Positions 33,692 to 43,503 of a stretch of 64,000 nt of DNA are shown in pieces (the stretch's first letter is position 1; the number at the start of each line of letters is the position of its first letter). Both the position numbers and the translations under genes were made by a program. This DNA is from an uncultured Aquimarina sp. (GTDB taxonomy: Bacteria > Bacteroidota > Bacteroidia > Flavobacteriales > Flavobacteriaceae), in the NCBI GenBank assembly GCA_947498765.1, contig CANMLG010000009.1, positions 62,001 through 126,000 on the forward strand, in the 5' to 3' direction. Below the pieces are notes generated by a model, which had not been told where the DNA came from, made no database searches, and was given only the letters and a program-made list of their open reading frames with translations.

Positions 33692-35708
33692 GTAATTTAG
33701 TTGTTAGATTTAGACTTCCCATTTGAGAACTATCATAAAAAGCTACTTGATGCGACGCACAAGTAGCTTTCCATTTTTGTACTAGATTTTTATAATTGTG
33801 TGCTGTAGCAATTATTAGTTTAGGAGTCTCTTTACATAATAGGCGCTCTAGGTTTATTTTAGGAGAGCCAGTTACTATTAGTATTGCATTTTGAACGCTT
33901 TTGGGTAAGCTGTTTTTATGATCAATAATGTGAATTTGATGTTTGTTATAGGTATAGCTATTTTTTAAGTTAGTATAACTAGCGGGTACATGCAAGCTTT
34001 TATTTATGGGGGTAATAGTATGCTTTTTGTCATTTTTAGTAAGTGGATTTTTTGAATAGATAAGTAATTGATTTGTGCTTATTTCAGAAATAATCGTATT
34101 AGTGTAATGATGATGTAACCATAATTCATTAATAAATAGAGACTGGGATTTTTCATAAAAAGTGGTGCATATAGCAATTAAAATAATTAAAAAACTACAC
34201 TGATAAATTAATTTAGGTTTGTAGCATATAAGTAGTAAAAAAGCGATTATTGCATAGGTGCTAAATAATGTGATGGGCTGTATGTATAAATCGGTAACTA
34301 AAAAGTGTTTTTGTTGTGCAACCCAATGGATATAATTATGAATGTTTGCAATAAGATAATCATAGCCTTTTGTAACAAAATAAGGAACGCTACCTAGTCC
34401 ACTCCAGGTAATAATTGCAGTAGCGCACAAGAGTACTATGGTTATAATTAACATTAAGGGGATATTTGCCACTAAAAACAAGCCTGGAAATTGGTGAAAA
34501 TAATAAATGCTTAGTGGTAAAAGTCCTAATTGTGCGCAGGTACTAATACATGTTATTTCCCATATTTTACGGACAAGCCAATTTTTTGGATACCAAAATG
34601 ACAACAATTTAGGAACGCCAATAATTATAGAGGCAACAGCAACAACACTTAATTGAAAGCCTACGGAAAATAAAGTTAAAGGATCAAAAAATAATAGTAT
34701 AAAAACACTAATAAACAGCGAATTTAAGGGATGTTGCCTCCTCATTAGTAGACGCGAAAATTCAAAACAACAAAACATAGTTGCAGCTCTAATTGCCGAA
34801 GGGCTTGCGCCAGAAAACCAAGTGAATCCCCACAAAACTCCTATGATAAGTGCAGATTTTAATAGGTTGTTTATTAAAAGTAGATGAAATAATGATATTA
34901 GTATTAGATATAAAATACCAATGTGTAAGCCAGAAATAGCAAGAATATGAATTACTCCAGCATTAGCAAAATCAGTAGTTAATTGTGGAGACAGTTCAGA
35001 TTTGTTTCCTAATACTAAAGCAGATGTAAATTGAATGACATTAGGGGCTAAGCTTTGTTTTTGTAAATTGACTTCAAGGTGTTTTTTGAATATATTGGAT
35101 ATATTTTTAAAAGGAGAGGATAGTGATTTAATTTGTTTTAAATCAGTGGTTTTTAGCTGGACTTGATGTGTGATATATTGGTTTTTTAAATAAGTTGTAT
35201 AATCAAAACTATAGGGATTGTGATGGTGTTTTAAAGGGGTGAGTGTAGCAAAGCAAATAAAACTGTCGCCTTTATGAAAAGAGGTGAGCTTTGAGTCTTT
35301 TTTTACAGAAAGTAAGACGTTACCGATTACTCTTTGTTTGTTAATTGTGTGTATACTAATTTTAAATTTTTGATAATTAGTTGAAGATTTGAACCTTTTT
35401 TCAATTTCAAAAACTATCTCTTTAGGAGTGTCTGCCTTTTTTAAGTGAACAATATGATCTTTTAGATATGCTGTAGAAGTTGCTTGATGTCTTACGTAGC
35501 CAAGGCATATAAATAGCAAGCTAGAAATACTTAAAAAACATATGGTATTTATTTTTTTTAAAAGAAAGCAAAGAACGGCTAAACTGACGCAGCATAAAAT
35601 TACTGCAGGAATTAAGTGTCCGTTAAAGTGTTGCGATCCAAATATTCCAATAACAAAGGCACAACAAACAATCCAAAAAGGAAGATTTTTAGGTGTGTAA
35701 ACGTTCAA
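33681..35708 (-). CDS. ComEC/Rec2-family DNA uptake membrane protein
   Basis: 675 residues. An N-terminal domain with two or three membrane helices and an OB-like region (residues about 90-215) precedes the Competence domain of about nine helices (about 225-495) with the signature HILAISGLHIGILYLIL. The C-terminal region (about 510-675) is where a metallo-beta-lactamase domain would sit in Gram-positive ComEC, but the HxHxDH motif is absent. It probably forms the inner-membrane DNA channel without a nuclease of its own. Confidence 0.88.
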   Translation of the reverse strand: MNVYTPKNLPFWIVCCAFVIGIFGSQHFNGHLIPAVILCCVSLAVLCFLLKKINTICFLSISSLLFICLGYVRHQATSTAYLKDHIVHLKKADTPKEIVFEIEKRFKSSTNYQKFKISIHTINKQRVIGNVLLSVKKDSKLTSFHKGDSFICFATLTPLKHHHNPYSFDYTTYLKNQYITHQVQLKTTDLKQIKSLSSPFKNISNIFKKHLEVNLQKQSLAPNVIQFTSALVLGNKSELSPQLTTDFANAGVIHILAISGLHIGILYLILISLFHLLLINNLLKSALIIGVLWGFTWFSGASPSAIRAATMFCCFEFSRLLMRRQHPLNSLFISVFILLFFDPLTLFSVGFQLSVVAVASIIIGVPKLLSFWYPKNWLVRKIWEITCISTCAQLGLLPLSIYYFHQFPGLFLVANIPLMLIITIVLLCATAIITWSGLGSVPYFVTKGYDYLIANIHNYIHWVAQQKHFLVTDLYIQPITLFSTYAIIAFLLLICYKPKLIYQCSFLIILIAICTTFYEKSQSLFINELWLHHHYTNTIISEISTNQLLIYSKNPLTKNDKKHTITPINKSLHVPASYTNLKNSYTYNKHQIHIIDHKNSLPKSVQNAILIVTGSPKINLERLLCKETPKLIIATAHNYKNLVQKWKATCASHQVAFYDSSQMGSLNLTTKLLSL

Positions 35709-35831
35709 TTTATAAGTTGGTTAAAATATCTTATAAACTAAAATAGCTATAAATTGTTTATTTTTAGTGTTTTAAGTTGTTTTGTAGGTTTTTTTGTACC
35801 ACTAAAAATAATAAAAGACTGTTTATGCGTA

Positions 35832-36413
35832 TTATTTGTAAAAATTCATGATATCAATATATTCCCAAACTGTATAAGGTAATAAGGGTTGAATATTTTT
35901 TTGGTTTTTTATGGCTTTACGAATAAAAGTAGACGAAATTTCCATTATAGGAGCGGACACTAAACTGATTTTAGGATGCTCCTGAAATTTTTCAGGAATA
36001 GTGCCTTCTGAAATTCGAGGATAAACGTATAAGTGGTAGTTTTCTAAAATACTTTCGTAATTTTTCCACTTATGAAAACTTTTTAAATTGTCAGCACCCA
36101 TAATTAAACAGAATGCCTTGTTGGGAAAGCGCTCTTCTAAATGTGCTAATGTATAAGTGGTGTAATTGGGTTGAGGTAATTTAAATTCAATATCGCTTGG
36201 GTGAATATCGGGGTAGTTTTCAGTGGCTTTATATACCATTTCTAACCGGTGGTGATTGTCTAATAACGAACTTTTCTTTTTAAATGGATTGTGGGGAGTA
36301 ACTATCATCCATACTTCATCCAGATCAGAAAATTCGACCATATGATTTGCTATAGTTAAATGGCCAATGTGGATAGGATTAAATGTGCCAAAATACAATC
36401 CGATTTTTTTCAT
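35832..36413 (-). CDS. nadD: Nicotinate-nucleotide adenylyltransferase
   Basis: 193 residues. Transfers AMP to nicotinate mononucleotide to make deamido-NAD. It has the nucleotidyltransferase motif GTFNPIHIGHLTIA (residues 9-22) and the C-terminal motif EISSTFIRKAI (SSTxIR). It lies 27 bases downstream of gmk in the yicC-gmk-nadD run. Confidence 0.96.
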   Translation of the reverse strand: MKKIGLYFGTFNPIHIGHLTIANHMVEFSDLDEVWMIVTPHNPFKKKSSLLDNHHRLEMVYKATENYPDIHPSDIEFKLPQPNYTTYTLAHLEERFPNKAFCLIMGADNLKSFHKWKNYESILENYHLYVYPRISEGTIPEKFQEHPKISLVSAPIMEISSTFIRKAIKNQKNIQPLLPYTVWEYIDIMNFYK

Positions 36414-36440
36414 AATATAAGCTTTTACTTGTAGGAAAAC

Positions 36441-37010
36441 CTATTTTAAAAATTTAGATACTAATTGAAAAGCTTCTTGTTTGGCAAGCTTTAAGTTATC
36501 ATTGGTAATAATAGCGTCAAACTCTGGTGCTAGAGCTAATTCTTTATCGGCTTTGGCTAAACGCATTTGTATTTTTTCTTCCGTTTCAGTACCTCTTCCG
36601 CGTAAGCGTTTTTCTAATTCGACTTTATTAGGCGGTTTCACAAAAATAGATAGTGTTTCTTCTGGGAACTGCTTTTCTATATTTAAACCTCCAATAACAT
36701 CAATATCAAAAATTACGGCTTTTCCTGTATTCCAAATACGTTCAACTTCACTTTTTAAGGTGCCATAAAAATTATCGGTATATACTTCTTCAAATTCTAA
36801 AAATTCGTCAGTATTAATTTTGTTTTTAAATTCATCAATAGATAAGAAATAATAATCCTTACCATCAATCTCTTCTCCTCTGGGTAATCTGGAGGTAGCT
36901 GAAATAGAAAATTCTAAAGCTAAATTAGTTTCATTTAAAAGATGTTGAACAATGGTAGTTTTTCCACTGCCCGATGGTGCCGAAAAAACGATAAGTTTGC
37001 CTTTACCCAT
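36441..37010 (-). CDS. gmk: Guanylate kinase
   Basis: 189 residues. Phosphorylates GMP to GDP. P-loop SAPSGSGKTTIV (residues 9-20), GMP-binding TSRLPRGEEIDGKDYYFLS, and FVKPPNKVELEKRLRGRGTETEEKIQMRL of the lid region. The start overlaps the yicC stop by one base, so it is translationally coupled to yicC. Confidence 0.97.
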   Translation of the reverse strand: MGKGKLIVFSAPSGSGKTTIVQHLLNETNLALEFSISATSRLPRGEEIDGKDYYFLSIDEFKNKINTDEFLEFEEVYTDNFYGTLKSEVERIWNTGKAVIFDIDVIGGLNIEKQFPEETLSIFVKPPNKVELEKRLRGRGTETEEKIQMRLAKADKELALAPEFDAIITNDNLKLAKQEAFQLVSKFLK

Positions 37011-37867
37011 TACAATACATTTAAAAGTTGTTCTTTGATTTTTTCAAGTTCATCTTTCATTTGAACAACAAGTTGTTGCATAGGTGCGTAGTTGGATTTA
37101 CTACCAATAGTGTTAATTTCACGCCCAATTTCTTGAGATATAAAACCTAATTTTTTTCCATTAGATTCCTCAGAAGCTAAATTTTCGGTAAAATAATCGA
37201 GGTGATTTGCTAAACGGACTTTTTCTTCAGTGATATCAAATTTTTCTATGTAATAGACAAGTTCTTGTTCAAAGCGGTTTTCATCATACTTTTCCTTAAG
37301 TTCGGCAACACCTTTTTGTAGACGTATTTTTACATTTTCAAGGCGTTCGGGGTCAATGACAATCACTTTTTCAAGAAGTGAACGTATGGATTTGATTCTT
37401 AGTTCAAAGTCTTTTTCAAGGACTTCACCTTCGGTTTTTCGGTAATTAAGAATTTCTTCAATAGCTTCGGTAAGTAGATTCTCTATTGCTTTAAATTCAG
37501 CGTCATCAATTTCTTCGCGTTCTGTTTTTAATGTGTCGGGAAGGCGTATGGCCATTTCTAAGAGTTGACTTTCATTTACATTTGAAATTTCAGAAAGCTC
37601 TTGCATGTATTTTTTTACTACGGGTGCATTTATAATTGAGCTAGAATTTTCACCAGTGACTTCAGTAAATAAGCTAAAGTCGATTTTTCCTCGGGTTAAT
37701 GCTTTAGCTATAGTATTACGTAAAACAAGTTCTTTTTCACGATACTGATTGGGCATTCGAGCATTAAGATCAAGGTTTTTACTGTTTAAGGATTTTAGCT
37801 CAATGCTAATTTTTTTGTTTTCTAATTGAATCACAGCTTTTCCAAAGCCAGTCATAGAATGTATCAT
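37010..37867 (-). CDS. YicC/YloC-family endoribonuclease
   Basis: 285 residues. MIHSMTGFGKA at the N-terminus and GRE(I)NTIGSKSN with the C-terminal DELEKIKEQLLNVL are typical of YicC (YloC), a ring-shaped ribonuclease family. A -7-like TATCTTTG is at 37897-37890 on the minus strand, about 17 bases before the predicted transcript start. It is first in the yicC-gmk-nadD operon, an arrangement seen widely in bacteria. Confidence 0.93.
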   Translation of the reverse strand: MIHSMTGFGKAVIQLENKKISIELKSLNSKNLDLNARMPNQYREKELVLRNTIAKALTRGKIDFSLFTEVTGENSSSIINAPVVKKYMQELSEISNVNESQLLEMAIRLPDTLKTEREEIDDAEFKAIENLLTEAIEEILNYRKTEGEVLEKDFELRIKSIRSLLEKVIVIDPERLENVKIRLQKGVAELKEKYDENRFEQELVYYIEKFDITEEKVRLANHLDYFTENLASEESNGKKLGFISQEIGREINTIGSKSNYAPMQQLVVQMKDELEKIKEQLLNVL

Positions 37868-38060
37868 TCGTAGTATATTGTATAGGTAACAAAGATACAG
37901 AAATATGGTATTTGTAAGCTTTTTTTAGTATTGAGTTATTTGTTTTTTTAAATAATATGTTTTGTGTGTTTTTTGTAAGAAAAGTATGGCTGTTTAGTCG
38001 TTATGTATTTAGTGATTTTAACTTAAATTGTCTTGAAAACTAAATATATAAAGTAGGAGT

Positions 38061-38567
38061 ATGTTTTTAAACAAAATAGATATCCGTTGGAGTGACCTAG
38101 ATCCTAATCAACATTTAGCAAATTCGGCTTATATGAATTTTATGAGTGCCACTCGTATGGTGTATATGGGTAAACAAGGGATTGGTTATAATGACTTAAA
38201 AAAATATGGGGTAGGACCTGTAGTGCTTAGAGAAGAGGTGCATTATTTTAAAGAGGTATTTCCAGGTAAGCCAGTATACGTGAGTCAAGAAGTCTTTGCA
38301 TTGAGCGAAGAAGGTACTTTTTATAAAATCCGCCATAATTTTTATGATGATCAAGGGGGTAATTTTGCTCGTGGTGAAATGATGGGAACATGGTTAGATA
38401 TGAATACTAGGAAGATAATAGCTCCTCCAGTAGAAATTTATGAGCCTTTAATGGGGAAGAATCGTTCTGAAGATTTTAAAATTTTAACCAAAGAGGAAAC
38501 ACGTTTAGCAAATGTGCAGCCAAAGGATATTGATTTAGTTAATGAGTTGGATTGGTTTGGGAATTAA
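38061..38567 (+). CDS. Acyl-CoA thioesterase, hot-dog fold (YbgC/4-HBT type)
   Basis: 168 residues with IRWSDLDPNQHLANSAYMNF near the N-terminus, the active-site pattern (Asp followed by Asn/His) of 4-hydroxybenzoyl-CoA thioesterase relatives. It probably hydrolyses fatty or aromatic acyl-CoA; substrate unknown. It is isolated, with a divergent neighbour yicC and the convergent EamA gene. Confidence 0.87.
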   Translation: MFLNKIDIRWSDLDPNQHLANSAYMNFMSATRMVYMGKQGIGYNDLKKYGVGPVVLREEVHYFKEVFPGKPVYVSQEVFALSEEGTFYKIRHNFYDDQGGNFARGEMMGTWLDMNTRKIIAPPVEIYEPLMGKNRSEDFKILTKEETRLANVQPKDIDLVNELDWFGN

Positions 38568-38586
38568 TTGCAATAGATTAAAAAAT

Positions 38587-39477
38587 TTAAGTTTTTAGTG
38601 TTTTTTTACTCACTAGATAAACACCAATAAAAATTAGGATTGATGCAATAATTTTGATGAAGTCAATAGTGTCGGTTCCTAATCCCACAGCTATTAGTGT
38701 AGTTAAAAAAGGTTGAAAATAGATAAACACAGCAACAGTAGTTGGTTTTAAAATTTTTATAGCATATATGTTTAAAAGGTAGGTGCCAAAAGTAACGAAT
38801 ACAACTACATAAGCAATGCTTAGGTAGCCCGAAATAGGAATTTCAGAAAAAGGCATTTCCAAAACCTGCTTAAGCCCAAAGGGTAATACCATTAGTATTC
38901 CCAATAGATACATCCATTTAATAAAAGTAAAAGGATGATAAATTTGTGTTAGTTTTTTTACAATAACCAAATAACAAGCAAATGAGGCTGCATTTATAAA
39001 GATTAAAAAGTTTCCCAAAGTGGGGTTTGGAGCTGTGGTTAGGTTTCCTTTGCCGTAAATAATCATTAACAAGGTGCCGGATAAGCCTATGAGTAAGCCT
39101 AAAATTCGATGCCATTGCAATTTTTCTTTTAGAAATAGTACAGCAAGTAATAGTGTAATCATAGGAGCGGTAACCATCATTACAGCTGCGTTTATAGGGG
39201 TAGTTAAATTTAAACCATAAAAAAAAGCAAGCATATTTAGTGCCATACCGAAAAATGCAGCCCCCAATATACGAGGGTAGTGTTTTTTGGCAATTTTTTC
39301 CTTAGGACCAAATAAACCAACTAACCAAAATAGTAGTCCTGCACCTGTAACCCTAAATAAGATAAAACCAAAAGGTTTAATATAATGTGGCATTACATTT
39401 TTAGCAATACTAAAATTAGCGGCATAAAATAAAGCTACAAATGAAGCAGCTATCAAAGCAAGTTGACGTTGATTCAT
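38587..39477 (-). CDS. EamA/DMT-superfamily transporter
   Basis: 296 residues, ten membrane helices in two EamA repeats (TGAGLLFWLVGLF, residues 45-57, and a second repeat starting near 155). Likely exports metabolites or amino acids; substrate unknown. It begins 6 bases after the ArsC-like gene on the same strand. Confidence 0.9.
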   Translation of the reverse strand: MNQRQLALIAASFVALFYAANFSIAKNVMPHYIKPFGFILFRVTGAGLLFWLVGLFGPKEKIAKKHYPRILGAAFFGMALNMLAFFYGLNLTTPINAAVMMVTAPMITLLLAVLFLKEKLQWHRILGLLIGLSGTLLMIIYGKGNLTTAPNPTLGNFLIFINAASFACYLVIVKKLTQIYHPFTFIKWMYLLGILMVLPFGLKQVLEMPFSEIPISGYLSIAYVVVFVTFGTYLLNIYAIKILKPTTVAVFIYFQPFLTTLIAVGLGTDTIDFIKIIASILIFIGVYLVSKKTLKT

Positions 39478-39483
39478 TAATTG

Positions 39484-39843
39484 TTATAAATTTTCTAGAT
39501 AGTTTTTTGCAGCTTCAATTGTTTTTTTAGCGTTTCCTATAAAATAGTGGTTGTCAACTTGAATTATTGGACGCTTTAAAAATGAATAATGTTCTAAAAT
39601 CAATTTTTTACAATCATCCTCTGTTAATTTTTCTTCTTTTAAATTTCGCTCACGATATAGTACGGATCGTCTGTTTAATAAACTTTCATAACTTCCGCCA
39701 AAAGCGTGTATTTTTTCTAACTCCGTTTCGGTAATTGGTTGTTCTTTTAGGTTTTGAAGCTCGAAACTTTCAGTCAAATTAAGTTCTTTTATGATACGTT
39801 TACAGGTACTACAAGTAGCTAAATGATATACTTTTTTAATCAT
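39484..39843 (-). CDS. ArsC/Spx-family thioredoxin-fold protein
   Basis: About 119 residues with a CSTC redox motif (ATCSTCKRI) close to the N-terminus and NRRSVLYRERNLK, SFLKRPIIQVDNHYFIGN typical of ArsC-like proteins. The catalytic pair of true ArsC is only partly conserved, so it may be a Spx-like regulator or an oxidoreductase rather than an arsenate reductase. I prefer ATG 39843 (MIKKVYHL); the frame extends to 39873. It is co-transcribed with the EamA gene. Confidence 0.82.
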   Translation of the reverse strand: MIKKVYHLATCSTCKRIIKELNLTESFELQNLKEQPITETELEKIHAFGGSYESLLNRRSVLYRERNLKEEKLTEDDCKKLILEHYSFLKRPIIQVDNHYFIGNAKKTIEAAKNYLENL

Positions 39844-39928
39844 TGATAAGGTATTAAAAATCTTTAAGTGCAAAGGAAAATGAAATCAACAAGAAAAAGC
39901 ATATTTTTGACTTAAAATATACCCAAAA

Positions 39929-40396
39929 ATGGAAAATTTAAAAAGAGCCTTAGAAATTACAAAAATCAGTAGAAAAGTTCATTTTAAAATATTAAATCAT
40001 TATTCATTAGAACAATTAAATATAGTGCCAGAAGGTTTTAAGAATAACTTGTTTTGGAACATAGCACATATAGTGGTAACTCAACAATTATTAGTATATC
40101 GATTAAGTGGTTTGGATACGGTTGTTGATGAAGAATGGATTGAATTATATCAAAAAGGTTCAAGTACAAAAAGAGATGCTACAGAAAAAGAATTGGAAGA
40201 GCTAAAGGTATTGCTTTTTGCAACTATAGAAGATACAGAGAAAGCAATTGAAGAAGGCTTATTTGAAGATTATGAGGCTTATATGACTAGTACCGGTTTT
40301 GAATTAAAGAATGTAAATGATGCTTTTGAGTTTAATAATTTTCATGAAGGGATTCATTTAGGATACATTTTAGCTTTGAAAAAAGCGATCGCTTAA
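39929..40396 (+). CDS. DinB-like (YfiT/DUF664) four-helix protein
   Basis: 155 residues. The DinB-fold pattern is visible with NLFWNIAHIVVTQQLLVYRL (His at about 46) and FHEGIHLGYILAL near the C-terminus, giving the metal-binding His set; the third His is less clear. Proteins of this family are metal-dependent thiol transferases or hydrolases. A -7-like TATTTTTG is at 39902-39909, 20 bases upstream of the start. Confidence 0.82.
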   Translation: MENLKRALEITKISRKVHFKILNHYSLEQLNIVPEGFKNNLFWNIAHIVVTQQLLVYRLSGLDTVVDEEWIELYQKGSSTKRDATEKELEELKVLLFATIEDTEKAIEEGLFEDYEAYMTSTGFELKNVNDAFEFNNFHEGIHLGYILALKKAIA

Positions 40397-40441
40397 AAAT
40401 AATATAGATATCTTTTAAAAGTTATATAGTAAAATAATCCT

Positions 40442-42781
40442 ATGGTTGTTTCAAAAAAATACGCTTTTTTAATAATAACATTTTTAAATGTGTTACTATT
40501 AATGGCTCAAGATTTTTCAGGAAATTGGAAATCTCATTTTGCTTATGTGGATTTTGTAGATCTTGCTGTAGCAGGTAATCGGATGTATGTAGCATCGGAA
40601 AATACACTATTTGTACATGATGCAGAAACCAGAGCTAATACAGAATACACTACGGTAGAAGGTTTATCGGGAGAGGATATTTCAACAATATATTATAGTG
40701 ACGAAAGAGAATTGATTATTGTAGGCTATAAAAATGGTCTTGTAGAAATTATTGATGAAATATCGGGTAAGGTAACCTCATTAGTTGATATTCAGAATAA
40801 ATTAGGAGTACCTCCAGCTAATGTTAAGGTAAATGATTTTTTTGAAGATAATAGTTTATTGTACATAGCAACAGGTTTTGGAGTAGTTGTGTATAATTTA
40901 GAAACTAATTTATTTGGAGATACTTTTTTAATTAGTGATTCTTCTGCAATTGTAAGTGATGTGGTTAGTGTAGGAGTTTTAAATGATACCATTTTTGCAA
41001 GTATAGTTGGACAAGGAACATTTTCAGGAAATAAAACAAATAGAAATTTAATAGAGTTTGGAAGTTGGACTCAAATTCAAAATGAGGTTTTTGATGATAT
41101 TCAATTATTTTCTGGACAAGCTATTGCACATAATAAATCAAAATCAATTTATGAATTTGATGGAGTCACTTTTAAGTCTGTATTTACGGATGCAAGTGAT
41201 ATTTTAAATTTTGAAGTTAATGAAGCACTTTTATCAGTAACCTTATCTGATAAAGTGATCCAGTTAACTACCGATTTTACTAAGAATAACGAAATTGAGT
41301 ATGATGATGCTACTTTGGTAAATAAAATTACTCATGCTGTAGTTATCAACAATGAAGTGTTTTTTACAAGTCAAGAAAGAGGCTTTTTCAAAACAGAAAG
41401 TCAAAGCTTTCAAAATAATATCATAATAAGTCCTTCTGGACCACTTCTAAATAATGGATTTGCTTTAGACGTTTTTGATGGCGATTTATGGATGGTATAT
41501 GGAAATGTCAATGCTTCTTTTACACCAGTGAGTGGAGGAGAAGGGGCTTCTAGATTAAGGAATCTAAACTGGCTTAATTTGGAAGGGGATAAATTTGAAA
41601 AAGCTTTTGTGTTAAGTGATGTTATAATCGATAGAAAGGATAAAAATAAGGTTTTTATAGGATCTCATAGAAGAGCTGCAGGTTTATTTGAGATCTCCAA
41701 TGGAGAAACTATAATTCAGTACACACACGAAAATAGCAATTTGGAGCAATGGGTATCAAATAATTTTACAAATGTATTTACATTTGATTTTGATTCTCAA
41801 GGAGATTTATGGGTGATTAATAATGAGGTAGATCGGGCTTTAAAGAGATTTCAAAAAGAAGTTGGAGCCTTAGGCTCTAATGATGCGGTTGATATTACAG
41901 ATTTTATATTTGATTCGAGTAATCCAGATAGAATAAATGTAAGTGAAATTTGTATTGATGAAGATGATAATGTTTATATGGCTGCAAGTAGATCGAGTGG
42001 AGTTGTTGGATATCAGATTAAAACAAGAAAAATAGCTTCTCTTCCTGATGAAGATTTAGAATTGTCATTTGCAAATTTAAAAACTTTAGCTTTAGATCTC
42101 AATGGTGATTTGTGGGTTGGGAGTATTTTTGGATTAAGAGTCATTGAAAACCCTGAGCGTATGTTTGAAGAAGGGAATAATGTCAAAGGAGAACCAATAA
42201 TAATAGAAGATGAAGAAGCTGGCGGTATAGCTCAGGAATTATTTTTTAGGCAATCTATATCAGATATAAAAGTAGATGCAAATAATAATAAGTGGATAGG
42301 GACTGCTGGAGGAGTCTTTTATCTTTCTCCAGATGGGCAGGAGGTACTACTCAATTTTACAAAAGATAATTCACCACTTCCTTCCAATGTGATAAATGAT
42401 ATAGCAATTGATGAGACTACCGGAACGGTGTTTTTTGCTACTGATAAAGGTTTAATGGAATATAACGGAGGAGTTACTGTTGCTCAGGAAGATTTTGATA
42501 CGTTTAAAATTTTCCCAAATCCTGTACGTCCAGAGTACAATGATGTCAATGTTAAAATACAAGGACTTACTGTTGGGGCTAATGTTAAAATAACAGATGT
42601 TGAAGGGAATTTGGTGTTTGAAACGCAAAATGAAACATTTGGAGGTCAAAGTAGTGGGCAAGTGGAGTGGGATACTAGATCATTTAGTGGTCGAAAAGTA
42701 GCCTCTGGGGTTTACTTGGTTTTGGTAACAGGAGAAGAAGGAGAGCAAACAACTATTGGGAAAATACTTATTGTTCGTTAA
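40442..42781 (+). CDS. porZ: PorZ-like type IX secretion system protein
   Basis: 779 residues. Signal peptide to about 22, followed by a long run of beta-propeller blades (DFSGNWKSHFAYVDFVDLAV; then VDANNNKWIGTAGGVFYLSPDG and SNVINDIAIDETTGTVFFATDKGLMEYNGG), as in PorZ, and a C-terminal T9SS sorting-type domain (IFPNPVRPEYNDVNVKIQGL, about residues 688-779). PorZ is the T9SS component that passes A-LPS to the sortase PorU. The stop overlaps the recO start by one base. The position next to recO is one I recall for flavobacterial PorZ. Confidence 0.82.
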   Translation: MVVSKKYAFLIITFLNVLLLMAQDFSGNWKSHFAYVDFVDLAVAGNRMYVASENTLFVHDAETRANTEYTTVEGLSGEDISTIYYSDERELIIVGYKNGLVEIIDEISGKVTSLVDIQNKLGVPPANVKVNDFFEDNSLLYIATGFGVVVYNLETNLFGDTFLISDSSAIVSDVVSVGVLNDTIFASIVGQGTFSGNKTNRNLIEFGSWTQIQNEVFDDIQLFSGQAIAHNKSKSIYEFDGVTFKSVFTDASDILNFEVNEALLSVTLSDKVIQLTTDFTKNNEIEYDDATLVNKITHAVVINNEVFFTSQERGFFKTESQSFQNNIIISPSGPLLNNGFALDVFDGDLWMVYGNVNASFTPVSGGEGASRLRNLNWLNLEGDKFEKAFVLSDVIIDRKDKNKVFIGSHRRAAGLFEISNGETIIQYTHENSNLEQWVSNNFTNVFTFDFDSQGDLWVINNEVDRALKRFQKEVGALGSNDAVDITDFIFDSSNPDRINVSEICIDEDDNVYMAASRSSGVVGYQIKTRKIASLPDEDLELSFANLKTLALDLNGDLWVGSIFGLRVIENPERMFEEGNNVKGEPIIIEDEEAGGIAQELFFRQSISDIKVDANNNKWIGTAGGVFYLSPDGQEVLLNFTKDNSPLPSNVINDIAIDETTGTVFFATDKGLMEYNGGVTVAQEDFDTFKIFPNPVRPEYNDVNVKIQGLTVGANVKITDVEGNLVFETQNETFGGQSSGQVEWDTRSFSGRKVASGVYLVLVTGEEGEQTTIGKILIVR

Positions 42782-43500
42782 TGCAAATTAAAACAGAAGC
42801 TATCGTAATTCATTCTATGCGTTACGGTGAGGCTGATCTAATTGTTAAATTGTATACAAAGCAAGAAGGATTAGTATCTTACTTGCTGAGAGGTATATTG
42901 AAGTCAAAAAAAGGGAAATTAAAACCATCGTTGTTTTTGCCCTTTTCTATATTGAATATAGATGCAATTCATAAGCCAAAAGCTTCATTAAAGCGTTTAA
43001 CTGAGGCCCAATTGGTGTGCTATTATGAATCCCTGCACCAATCCGTAATAAAGAATAGTTTAGGGGCTTTCATTGCAGAAATTTTATTGCAAGTCCTAGT
43101 TGATCAAGAACCAGATGAAGGTATATTTAAGTTTTTAAAAGAGTCGTTATTATGGTTGGATACTAATAAAGAAGTTACTATGTTTCATTTGCTTTTTTTA
43201 TTAGAATTTACTCGCTTTTTAGGTTGTTATCCAGATCAATCAAATAATGAGTTAACCCAGTTTAATATTGAAGAAGCTTGTTTTACCGTAGGTAATAAAA
43301 GTGGATATGTTATTGATGGAGAATTATTAATTGCATTTAAGTTGCTTTTAGGCATAAAATTTGATGAATTAAAAAGAATTTCATTACCCAAAAGCATTAG
43401 AAAACAATTATTAGATAAAATGTTACTTTATTATAGTTTTCATGTAGCTGGGTTTAAAAAACCAAAATCTGTAGGGGTATTAGAAGCTCTTTTTAATTAG
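42781..43500 (+). CDS. recO: DNA repair protein RecO
   Basis: 239 residues. The N-terminal OB-fold (IKTEAIVIHSMRYGEADLIVKLYTKQEG) and C-terminal helical region match RecO, which loads RecA onto gapped DNA with RecR. No C4 zinc motif is seen. It is translationally coupled to porZ (TAATG) and followed 3 bases later by the TonB receptor gene. Confidence 0.93.
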   Translation: MQIKTEAIVIHSMRYGEADLIVKLYTKQEGLVSYLLRGILKSKKGKLKPSLFLPFSILNIDAIHKPKASLKRLTEAQLVCYYESLHQSVIKNSLGAFIAEILLQVLVDQEPDEGIFKFLKESLLWLDTNKEVTMFHLLFLLEFTRFLGCYPDQSNNELTQFNIEEACFTVGNKSGYVIDGELLIAFKLLLGIKFDELKRISLPKSIRKQLLDKMLLYYSFHVAGFKKPKSVGVLEALFN

Positions 43501-43503
43501 TCA

